From Apostichopus japonicus (taxonomy: Eukaryota; Echinodermata; Holothuroidea; Aspidochirotida; Stichopodidae), in NCBI RefSeq assembly GCF_037975245.1, contig NC_092571.1, forward strand, positions 12,874,917-12,892,416: a stretch of 17,500 nt of DNA. Reading direction: 5' to 3'. Positions 9,500-17,500 of this stretch are shown piece by piece. Made by a program: the position numbers and the translations under genes. Below the pieces are notes generated by a model. The model had not been told where the DNA came from. It saw only the letters and a program-made list of their open reading frames with translations, and did not search any database. The stretch's first letter is position 1. Each line of letters opens with the position of its first letter.

Positions 9500-10500
9500 T
9501 TTGTGTATTTGTGTATTTGAGTATTTGAGTATTTGAGTATTTGTGTATTTGTGTATTTGTGTATTTGTGTATTTGTGTATTTGAGTATTTGTGTATTTGT
9601 GTATTTGTGTATTTGAGTATTTGAGTATTTGAGTATTTGTGTATTTGTGTATTTGTGTATTTGTGTATTTGAGTATTTGAGTATTTGAGTATTTGTGTAT
9701 TTGTGTATTTGTGTATTTGTGTTTTGTGTATTTGTGTATTTGTGTATTTGTGTATTTGTGTATTTGAGTATTTGAGTATTTGTGTATTTGTGTATTTGTG
9801 TATTTGTGTATTTGAGTATTTGTATTTGAGTATTTGAGTATTTGTGTATTTGTGTATTTGTGTATTTGTGTATTTGTGTATTTGTGTATTTGTGTATTTG
9901 TGTATTGGTGTATTTGTGCATTTGTGCATTTGTGCATTTGTGTATTGGTGTATTTGTGTATTTGTGCATTTGTGCATTTGTGTATTTGTGTATTTGTGTA
10001 TTTGTGTATTTGTGTATTTGAGTATTTGAGTATTTGTGTATTTGTGTATTTTTTGCATTTGTGTATTTGTGTATTTGAGTATTTGTGTATTTGTGTATTT
10101 GTGTATTTGTGTATTTGTGTATTTGTGTATTTGAGTATTTGAGTATTTGAGTATTTGAGTATTTGTGTATTTGTGTATTTGTGTATTTGTGTATTTGTGT
10201 ATTGGTGTATTTGTGCATTTGTGCATTTGTGCATTTGTGTATTGGTGTATTTGTGTATTTGTGCATTTGAGTATTTGTGTATTTGTGTATTTGCGTATTT
10301 GTGTATTTGAGTATTTGAGTATTTGTATATTATTGTATTATTGTATTATTGTATTTTTGTGTATTATTGTAATATTGTATTTGTGTATTTGTTTATTTGT
10401 GTATTTGTTTATTTATTAATTTATGTATTTATGTATTTATGTGTTTATGTGTTTATGTTTTTATGTTTTTATGTATATATGATGTATTAATGTATTTATG
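9500..10500. repeat. Octamer tandem array (TTTGTGTA)n, about 1 kb
   Basis: About 125 head-to-tail 8-bp units. The main unit is TTTGTGTA. Point variants include TTTGAGTA (in runs of one to four), TTTGTGCA, TTGGTGTA and one TTTGCGTA. From about 10322 the unit drifts to TTATTGTA, TTTGTTTA, TTTATGTA and TTTATGTG/TTTATGTT, still mostly in 8-bp phase. Rare length variants break phase: a 7-mer near 9716, a 6-mer near 9820 and a 9-mer near 10047. The unit has no stop codon in any minus-strand frame, so overlapping open frames of 256-278 codons with an HKYTNTQI-type octapeptide appear. The plus strand likewise gives VYLCICVF-type frames. These are consequences of the repeat, not genes. The plus strand is almost devoid of C. 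Confidence 0.95.
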
Positions 10501-12190
10501 GTACCTCACTTGACGTACAACACCGTTATGATCATATACGGTTACAGTCTCTGAGTAATTGGGAACTGGGATATGAGGGGTTTTTGTGCCCAGGCTCCAT
10601 CTTTAATATTCTTAAAAAAAAACTTAGATTTAAAATATTGAGCGTTCGTATTGAATTTCTTGTCCCATATTAGGCCGCTATTCTAACCTTCTAAGACTGA
10701 TATTCTCAATCTTAATATTCGATTAAAATCTTGCGTAACTTTGTGACTTATGCCACAGCAGCAAACGGTGCCCAATTATGTAATATGATATAAATATGAT
10801 TATGTATATAAGTACGATTTGATAACATTATTTGATGCATTAATTATGTCTACCTGAGTGAAACACGGAGCACTCAAAACCTAGTTATTATATTTTGTTT
10901 TAACGTTTTGCAGATTCATTTTACAGAACGAGGGGAACCTTTGGAGGGGTCAGGATATAGAATAGAAGACGGAATTCTCCTTTAAAGGTCATCTGTTTTT
11001 GTCCCAAATGTTAGCTCGCCAAAATTTGGTAGACGTTTATAAGAAAGTAAATCCCTGTGTAGAGGTGCTGATATATAGCAGGAATTAACAAGACATTTGT
11101 ATATCTCAGTATAGCAGGAGGCAGTCACTTTTTGAGGGTTACAATAGAATGCTTGTAGATATATGACCATTTGGTGACCATTATTTTGACATTTTTTAGC
11201 AGATTAAGGAGCAGTATACTGGAGGATTGAAATGTTACATGCTCATTTTTGTTGTTGTAAACATATAGGCCTATTTAACATTTTAAGTATTATATATACA
11301 ATAATAAAACATGCATTTTGTTTACAATGGTTCTATATACCATACACACGGTTCTATATATGTTTACCGGTAAATTTTAAAGTAACGAAATCGAGATCCG
11401 TTATTCGAATATCGGTTAACTTCCGCTAAAATTCTACGAATTGTTTTTAAGTAAAAAGGGAATAGCGGCGCTACTCGAATATTGCGTATGACAGTCTTAT
11501 CGTAATTCGTCAAGTTGAATTTTATCAACGGCTTTTTAGGAAACTACTACTGTCAGGAAAAACGAGTTCATTTTAGCCATGTATCCCCCCCCCTCCGTAT
11601 CCCCTCCTGGTCCTCGGTATACCCACCGAACTGTCCCTTGATACCCCCTTCCTCTTTGATTGACGAGAGCCTCCCAAGAGACAAGTATCTGACAGCCCTC
11701 TGCCGACATGCACCATAAACGTAATGATGGTACCCATTCATATTAAATTATGCTGACGCTATATAGTAATAAACCTATTAAATCTTTCCAAATACAAGGT
11801 TTTTAATTCTTTCATTGTTTCTTCTTCTTCATATTGCTTCTTTTTTTTCTTTTCAGTTAATTGTGATCTTCATAAAAGTAACAACAGGCTGGTCACCGAA
11901 CACACTTGCAGAGCCTGGACGTCGTGAAATAGCAAAACCGTTAGGCCTATGTTTTAGGACCCGATATTCCATACAACCTTAACCCCAACCCCTTTCATAT
12001 CCGCGGACTGTGTCCGTGCTTGTAAAACAACCATAATGGTTTGTTCTAATACAGTATTACGGTTATCTATTCAAAATATCAGACATTTCATATCTTCTTA
12101 TTATCCAAAATAGTCTTTTCCTTAGATGTATTACAAAAATTTGTGTCTTACCGTGTATTGAGAGAGACGTGATGAGTTAGTCACGTTTGA
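10501..12190. other. Intergenic DNA, no gene recognised
   Basis: Open frames here are at most 67 codons. The frame at 11515-11718 lies over a C-rich, less AT-rich patch (11580-11710) but looks like no known protein. Also seen: the palindrome CCTTTAAAGG at 10979-10988, the word TTAAGGAGCA near 11204, nine C at 11585-11593, a T-rich pyrimidine patch near 11800-11860, and the word AGGCCTAT near 11268 and 11944. Confidence 0.5.
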
Positions 12191-12194
12191 GTCG

Positions 12195-12260
12195 CATAGA
12201 AAATCAGCTCTCCGTCGTTTTTCACAAACGATGATTTAATGTTTAGTCGAATTTTCTATG
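12195..12260. repeat. Nested inverted repeat
   Basis: The outer arms CATAGAAAAT (12195-12204) and ATTTTCTATG (12251-12260) are perfect. An inner stem TCGTTT/AAACGA (12215-12220 and 12226-12231) has a 5-nt loop. The loop-side sequence is unpaired, so this is not a microRNA-type hairpin. It could be a small structured element or chance. Confidence 0.3.
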
Positions 12261-13010
12261 TGTATTAATTACTCCCAGTGAAAGTAGTAGTAGTATCCTT
12301 TATAAATATATATAAACTCCAAAACGATACATAAAACATAAACCATCAAAATGTGAGAGACATTAACGAGAAATAGTCCTCCTTTTTCAATCCAACGGGT
12401 CACAATGAAACAGCAATTATTAGCCTTGATAGTTATAACATCACTCCCGGTTTGATCGAAACCTGTGGGTGTGGACTGCAGTAGCGGATTCTAAAGAGCT
12501 TATAGTAATAGGCTTACGGGTACAGAACTGTTATGACCACGCTTAAACGTTAAAACGCCTTCTTATCAATATCCGGAATAGCTGTGTTACGGCGGAAAAA
12601 GAAGGCCAAGATGAAAAAACACCGTTTTGTTGATAAGAATCAACTGTCAAATTTTCAATAGGATTACAGCATTAAGATTCTGTTGTCCATGCCAATGAGT
12701 CTTGTCTATTTTCGGGTCATTGTCATAAAGGATTTTGCATGATGTGCTTTTCATGGAAACTCCAGCCCCTACTATATATATGTTTAAAAGATTTTTGTTT
12801 TTTGTTTTCTCAAAATATCGATTGATTTCCTAATAAAAACAAAGGAGGAAAGAGCCTTCATTGAATGCCATCGGTGTGACCTTGCTTAATAATATGCTAA
12901 GTAACGTCATATAATGGCCACTCATATTCACACTTCCAAAAAGCAACTGATACCACCGAAAACGTATGCCTTTGTATCTGATTCGAGTAAACATATACAC
13001 TCACAGTACC

Positions 13011-13040
13011 GGGGAGGGGGGAGGGGGGTGGAGGGGCGGG
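13011..13040 (+). repeat. G-rich tract with G-quadruplex pattern
   Basis: Runs of 4, 6, 6, 4 and 3 G, separated mostly by one to three bases, fit the canonical G-quadruplex motif on the plus strand. C-rich tracts on the same strand follow at about 13219-13230 and 13360-13378. Confidence 0.55.
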
Positions 13041-14659
13041 AGACTCATGTCATGAAGAAGAGAATGGCCTTATTGACAAGCTTTAGCAACAATTATAACT
13101 TCGGCCTAAAACTGAAGTGCACAACTCGTGTATGATCTCTGTAGAAAGCAATCTGTACCCACTATTATATGCTTTGCATCTGCACATTCCTCTCACAGAA
13201 GATGTACCTAACGTCAGCCCCCCCCTCCCCGGGACTTTTGACAGAGACCTATGGTTGGGTGCCGGGAAGAGGTGGGGTGTGCAGGAGTTAGACCAATATT
13301 CATTGGTGTTGAACTGACGCAAAATGAGGTACCACGTCACGTAAAATCATTGTTGCCCATGCCCCCACCCCCTTCCCCACTGCTGGTGTCTTCGTTTCTT
13401 GTACCTAACATATTAGTTAATAAGCGTAATTATTGTTGTTAACAGCTCTTTGTATATGCATGGCGAAAAGTTTCGTAAATGGCAATGACGTAAAATACAT
13501 TGTGTTGGATTTTCACATGGATTATACAGTATAGATGTACTTTTGAATTTGCCTATAATTGGAATTGGTCCGTTTGTTTATATTGGATAAAAGAAATGGG
13601 AATGAGAGGTAGACTCCTTTACATGAATATTCAGTGACGACAGGGATTAGGGAATGAGTGAGCAGGCTAAAACTATATACATGGAGTCAAGAAACGCAAG
13701 TATCCAAACATTTTCTTTTACTTCATTTATCAATTGACTTGAAATGCCCTTGTAAACTTTGAAAAGGAGTAAAGCGATTAATGTAATCTGAGCTTAAAGT
13801 GATTTCCATAACGGAACTATTCGGCAGGAAACTATATATATACACTCGAATATTCATGAACGACAAACAAGACTAGTACGATGGTTGGAACACAAATGTT
13901 TCACTGCACATGCGCAGTATTACATCGACTGCTACTGAAGGCTTTAAAAAGATAGTGTAAGGTAACATTTATTGCTAAGAAATGATTGAAAGCACCTTGG
14001 TGAAATTCATCCTGAATTATGATCGAGATATTCATAATTATTAATTTCCACAGTTTGTTGTACCATAAATGAACATAAAGCCATATGATTTACTTAGGCC
14101 TATGTTGCAAACCTTGTAAATTACGTATGACAATTGCATCGTCCGTACATGATCCATTATTGTGGCAGTCTAAATTTACGGATTATGTTTTTCCCTGACA
14201 TGATCGTCTACTTTATTTTTCCCTTTACTGCCAATGGTATCACCCAAGTTAGTTACATTAAATCAGCAATTAGAGTTTAAAGATGATTCTAACCCATAGC
14301 CAATACAACTCATAACAAATAGCAGCTCCCATGATATCATAATATTACAAAATGATGCTATTATTCCTCTGTGAAAATGAAAAGTTACTTTTTTCCGTTA
14401 AATATATGTTAAATACACAATTTCCTTCGATTGCTTAATTCTTATGTCCACTGCAGTGCAACCATTTTTTCCATAAAAGTATAATTGAAACAATTGAAAA
14501 TTGTAGTTATTATTGCCCTCTAACAGATATTAGAAAAGTCAAATAATGGTTAAAGACCCTCAGATTTGCAGCAAGCATTTTGACTGCGGCCCGGAAAAGC
14601 ATATAAGCACTTTAAGCATTGTAATCGGGTCTGAGTGTTTGTGTCTTCAGTTTTTTTCT

Positions 14660-14763
14660 CTCTCTATAGGGTCCTTGATGGGGACTTAAGTGTCCCTCCT
14701 GATCCTTTTTTCTACTAAACTAAACTATATTGGCCTCACTGAGACATCTAATTGTCTCACTGA
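14660..14763. repeat. Possible retroelement tail or stem-loop patch
   Basis: A pyrimidine run is followed by the stem GGGAC (14681-14685)/GTCCC (14692-14696) and then TACTAAACTAAACT. A second stem follows, TGAGAC/GTCTCA (14740-14745 and 14754-14759), flanked by direct repeats CTCACTGA. Short stems followed by a simple tail can mark the 3' end of a retroposon, but no body or target duplication is visible. Confidence 0.2.
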
Positions 14764-14966
14764 AGAATCATCAATGGCTATCAATGACTACCGAGTTAAG
14801 TACTTTAGAAAACTTCTAGCAATGATAAGAGACTAAATTCTTGGACGAAAGTGAACATACTTAACTATATAGAGCCTGTCAGTAAATTTGAATAAACTTG
14901 AATAATCTGAACTCGTTAGCTTTATTATATACATGCATGTGAAATCATGGTTTTGTATTAGTTCAC

Positions 14967-15051
14967 CCAACGCAGAATTATAGACCGTGGTGTCTGAGGC
15001 AGTCACCGGACGAAGTGTCACAATAAATACGACACATACACCCACCATCAT
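14967..15051 (-). other. Speculative signal-peptide exon
   Basis: On the minus strand a start codon at 15051, with A at -3, opens the peptide MMVGVCVVFIVTLRPVTAS. It has a hydrophobic core and a small-residue end resembling a secretory signal with a TAS|D cleavage site. A GTGAAC donor-like site follows at 14966, after 28 codons plus one base (phase 1), a phase common after signal-peptide exons. The frame without splicing runs to 14833. No downstream exon was found in this window, and similar hydrophobic starts occur by chance in AT-rich DNA, for example the minus-strand frame at 16187. Confidence 0.1.
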
Positions 15052-15187
15052 GTTTCACTTCCATGTTATGAAGTTAAATGGATTATTTTAATGATTTTCG
15101 CAGGTGGGTATAGGATGTTACGTATAGGGTCGAGGTTTAGTGGAAATTGTATGTGTCTGTGCTACAGTCAGCGGGGTCGAAGGAGGG

Positions 15188-15208
15188 CAGGGGCGGATCG
15201 AGGATATT
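15188..15208 (+). mobile_element. hAT-like terminal sequence, one end only
   Basis: CAGGGGCGGATCGAGGAT resembles a CAG-starting hAT-type MITE terminus as I remember it from animal genomes (CAGGGGCGGATCCAGGAT). G-rich sequence follows inside, as in the element at 8252. No matching complementary end was found downstream in the window, so it is either a truncated copy or a chance match. Confidence 0.35.
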
Positions 15209-15284
15209 AAAAAGATAGGTGGGGGGTGGTGGTGCTGAGGCCGTTGAAGTGGACTCAAATGTGGGAGGACTCTGTCATGGGTGA

Positions 15285-15298
15285 CCCCCCCCCCCCCC
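15285..15298. repeat. Poly-C tract (14 nt)
   Basis: Fourteen consecutive C about 100 bp inside the putative transposon end at 15188. It is probably part of that remnant. Confidence 0.6.
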
Positions 15299-15454
15299 TC
15301 CAGAAGACAAATACCACTTTAGACTTCAAACGATGCATTCCGAGGCATAGTTAGGCCATCTACAAGCAATATTGTGTGAATTCCTGATGTTTTTAATGTG
15401 TTGTGTGTGGTTGAAAGGGAGGGGAAGGTGGTATACGCCCACGTCACTTACACC

Positions 15455-15484
15455 AGCGCCACGCTACGGATGGGGGGGGGGGGG
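15455..15484. repeat. GC-rich word followed by poly-G (13 nt)
   Basis: CAGCGCCACGCTACGGAT is followed by thirteen G (15472-15484). The order of a CAG-starting GC-rich word and then a G-run resembles the left end of the MITE at 8252 (CAGGCGCGTAGCC then G-run), though the word itself differs. It may be another decayed element end. Confidence 0.3.
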
Positions 15485-16491
15485 CGGTAAACATTTTATA
15501 CGGCCGCAACAGTAATTTTTGGAGGTAAATCAGAACCTTCAATGGAATCGTCATATTCGTCGCATATTTGTGATCGCAGAGTGACAAATAAAGCTCAAAA
15601 CGGCGCGAGGGTTTGATAAATTACAATACTATTATGAATAATGCGCATTGCGTTTTGTAACATTGATACAATCTATAACCTATGACTCTATACACAAGGT
15701 TTAATGCCTGAAGGCAGTGCTACATATCTTGACTTTGTGATGACTTTATACTATAGTGATGATGAAATATCCGCATGCGGCGGGAACTTGTCTCAGTGAA
15801 AATCATTTGCTTTATACAAGCAAAGCTTCTTTTACTGGTATTCATAACTATAAAAAATCTTTAAAAAAAAATCAAACTGTGTACAGATCAGTTGTCAATG
15901 ATTTATCACGGTACAGAGAGAATTAATATATAATACCTGTTTTTTTTTGTCCATTATCCTTTTGTATTGTTTTACACAGTTAAGTCCATTTACCTCTCCA
16001 CGTTGCATATAGTACCGTAAAGTTTGCGAAGTAACATTACAATACGATGTAAATATACTTTAAAATAAAAAGAATTAATTTTGAACACCCAATCTGAGCA
16101 TCTTTGTATCTCGAACCTGTTCAATGCTAATTCAACCGCAGTAAATATAAAATGTGTTAGAAAGTTAAACAAATTAACTAGAACCACCGTGTGTATAAAC
16201 TAACACGAAATTCATTATGCCTTATAGATACTGATTTTGAACTCTCGAACTGAATTATTAGCTTAGATTTTGACTTCTCTGTAAGTAGCGTCGGCGGTAT
16301 TCAACTTGCAACTTGAAAGAAAAGAGAGACCGGCACTCGAGGGAATTTTATTCACACTAATTTAAGGTTGATAGATGATATAGTTAGCAAGATAAGATTT
16401 ACATATACATCTTGTAAGGAATGTTACCACCGCACGCGAGAAGGTCAAAAGTACCGTACAGTTTTTTAGATAAGATACATTAACATGTCCT
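15485..16491. other. AT-rich spacer, no gene recognised
   Basis: The longest frame lying fully inside is 65 codons (minus strand, 15990-16187). It starts with a hydrophobic stretch but matches nothing I recognise. The rest is A/T-rich with short homopolymers. Confidence 0.5.
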
Positions 16492-16707
16492 ATTGTGTAT
16501 TGGCTAACTACAGGGACGGGCAAGACAGGTGAAAGGTATAGGGAGTAAGTGTTAGGGTAGGTTGTTGCTCGGAGGGGGGGGGGGGGGGGGGTGGGGAGGG
16601 GGGGGGGGGGGTTGGCGGAGTGCACGGGTAGGAATGACTGTTTTCTATATTTATTCCCTGCCTTATATAAGCTCAAAGGTGGGGTACATTAATACAAGCC
16701 CAAAATA
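16492..16707. repeat. Diverged tandem duplication, copy A, poly-G core
   Basis: This copy shares colinear anchors with 16739-16940: ATTGTGT, AAGACAGG (16522-16529), a long G core, ACTGT...TTCTATAT (16637-16650), GCTCA (16671-16675), and then GTAC...CAAGCCC...AAAATA. The core is 18 G (16574-16591), T, 4 G, A and 14 G (16598-16611), the longest G-run region of the window. The Pro-rich minus-strand open frame over it (16362-16676) is only the complement of the G core. Confidence 0.5.
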
Positions 16708-16738
16708 AAACAATGGCGGTAGCATGCACACTGCTATG

Positions 16739-16940
16739 TATTGTGTTCCAGTATTGAACAAGGAACAATATGGTTGGGAAAGACAGGGGTGGGAGGGTGG
16801 GGGGGGGGGAGGTCGGAGGGATGCGATTGTACGAGAGGGGTGTGGCTCTGGGGGGATAGAACTGTCTTTTTTCTATATCTCTGATTTACTTCCTTTCTCA
16901 TTTCCTTTAGGCTCACAGTACTTCAAGCCCCCAAAAATAT
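16739..16940. repeat. Diverged tandem duplication, copy B, poly-G core
   Basis: This copy has the same anchors in the same order as copy A, offset by 228-258 bp: ATTGTGT (16740), AAGACAGG (16780-16787), 11 G (16799-16809), ACTGTC...TTCTATAT (16861-16878), GCTCA (16911-16915), then GTACTTCAAGCCC. The variable offset shows several small gains and losses, mainly in the G core. It could be an old local duplication or two insertions of the same element side by side. Confidence 0.5.
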
Positions 16941-17500
16941 CTTTATAGCCTACTCCTGATTTTCGTACTGAAGTTATACTTAATGTAATTTACAGTCACA
17001 GAACTGTTTGCATGCAATAATTGGAACTGAAATAATACACAACCTGAAATGATACGATTCGCTTCTATATTTCTATTCATATGTACACAGTAATCTATAA
17101 CTTGTGAATCACTAACTCTTAACATACGGTAGGGAATATGCCTATACCATGAATATCATGTTTTCTCATGTTTTCTAGCGGTCTCGTTCTAACGTTATGA
17201 AATGTTGCACAATAATACATTTCGAGAAAGACAAATATAGTCTACAGTAAATGAGAATTTGACACAGCTTTCGTTACTAGATGTTTAGAGGATATGAAGT
17301 TGCCGGTGACCCAATAAAAACTAACTATGAATGGATGTTCTTTAGTGAACGACGTTATGTTACCATGACAAACTGTCGTTCAATAACATTGACCATACTG
17401 CTTAGTATTACGCATTTTCTTTCAACTCATCATGAATCATTGTCTGTAAAAGATCATATTTAGAAACAAACATGTCTTCTGATCATTGTTATTACTATTG
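16941..17500. other. AT-rich spacer, no gene recognised
   Basis: Two 60-codon open frames (16943-17125 minus and 17281-17463 plus) have no recognisable features. A short direct repeat, TCATGTTTTCT, occurs twice near 17157-17178. Confidence 0.5.

Larger units (their letters stand above)
12261..14966. other. Intergenic DNA, no gene recognised
   Basis: Short open frames only (at most 85 codons). Those between 12914 and 13442 overlap one another on both strands across G- and C-rich tracts and show no domain. An (AGT)n run lies near 12286-12295. The word TGCGCAGTATT at 13911-13921 also occurs at 8029-8039. TGCACATGCGCA (13905-13916) resembles the NRF1 consensus with one change. Confidence 0.5.

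Noticed and set aside
9398-10266. Overlapping minus-strand open frames of 256-278 codons with HKYTNTQI-type repeats
   Set aside because: The octamer lacks stop codons in all minus-strand frames, so long frames are automatic. All three frames give the same peptide repeat and there is no independent sign of a gene.
9834-10419. Plus-strand frames rich in Val, Tyr, Leu, Cys, Ile and Phe
   Set aside because: They are the complement artefact of the same octamer array and end when the array becomes degenerate.
9500-10500. Octamer array as telomeric DNA
   Set aside because: The unit TTTGTGTA lacks the G-run of known telomere repeats, is interstitial and varies strongly between units.
12452-12466. 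tRNA B-box-like GGTTTCGATCAAAC on the minus strand
   Set aside because: The match to the GGTTCGANTCC box is imperfect, and no A box or cloverleaf arms could be placed around it.
12914-13442. Cluster of overlapping 63-85 codon open frames on both strands
   Set aside because: They arise where G/C-rich tracts reduce stop codons. The frames overlap one another and none has a recognisable domain or codon pattern.
15990-16187. Hydrophobic-start open frame as a secreted peptide
   Set aside because: Its AT-rich composition alone yields Phe/Leu/Val stretches. There is no cleavage motif, no cysteine pattern and no nearby regulatory context.
16362-16948. Proline-rich (minus) and glycine-rich (plus) open frames as proteins
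   Set aside because: They are direct translations of the poly-G cores, overlap on both strands and lack any other feature.

Overview
This window reads as non-coding, repeat-bearing DNA from an animal genome. I found no protein-coding gene, rRNA, tRNA or CRISPR array that I can support. All open frames are short (at most 278 codons). The long ones are artefacts of a tandem array, and none of the others resembles a protein family I recognise. The DNA is AT-rich, with many poly-G/poly-C tracts (9 to 18 nt), TA microsatellites, a short non-autonomous DNA transposon with hAT-type features, and repeated short words such as TAGGCCTAT. This mixture suggests a marine invertebrate, perhaps a deuterostome such as an echinoderm. 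That is an inference from style, not from any marker gene.

Layout. Bases 1-2430 are AT-rich intergenic DNA with two perfect CRE palindromes and two copies of TTAAAGGAGCA. Bases 2433-2620 are a G/C-tract block that looks like a decayed mobile element. Bases 2983-3018 hold a perfect 16-bp-arm palindrome. A second, damaged member of that family lies at 4000-4025 and a shorter relative at 7366-7393. Bases 4030-7360 are mostly featureless apart from G/C homopolymers. Bases 7891-8177 hold eleven GAGTAC/GTACTC words, including two tandem 93-bp units that each contain a hairpin. Immediately after this, 8252-8746 is a 495-bp MITE with 13-bp perfect terminal inverted repeats and an 8-bp target-site duplication with one mismatch. 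It carries a (TA)n tract inside.

Bases 9500-10500 are a 1-kb octamer array (TTTGTGTA and variants) with zones of variant units and an internal block duplicated 297 bp apart. Bases 10501-15187 are gene-poor unique-looking DNA with a G-quadruplex-prone tract, a few stem-loops and one very speculative signal-peptide exon on the minus strand. Bases 15188-15484 contain what looks like one end of another hAT-like element plus two long G/C runs. Bases 16492-16940 are a diverged tandem duplication, each copy built around a poly-G core.

No set of genes works together here. The content is best described as mobile-element remnants, tandem repeats and intergenic spacer. I did not find a new biological system. 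The most interesting signals are the octamer array with its internal order, the GAGTAC-rich hairpin repeat, the small palindrome family and the G-core duplication.
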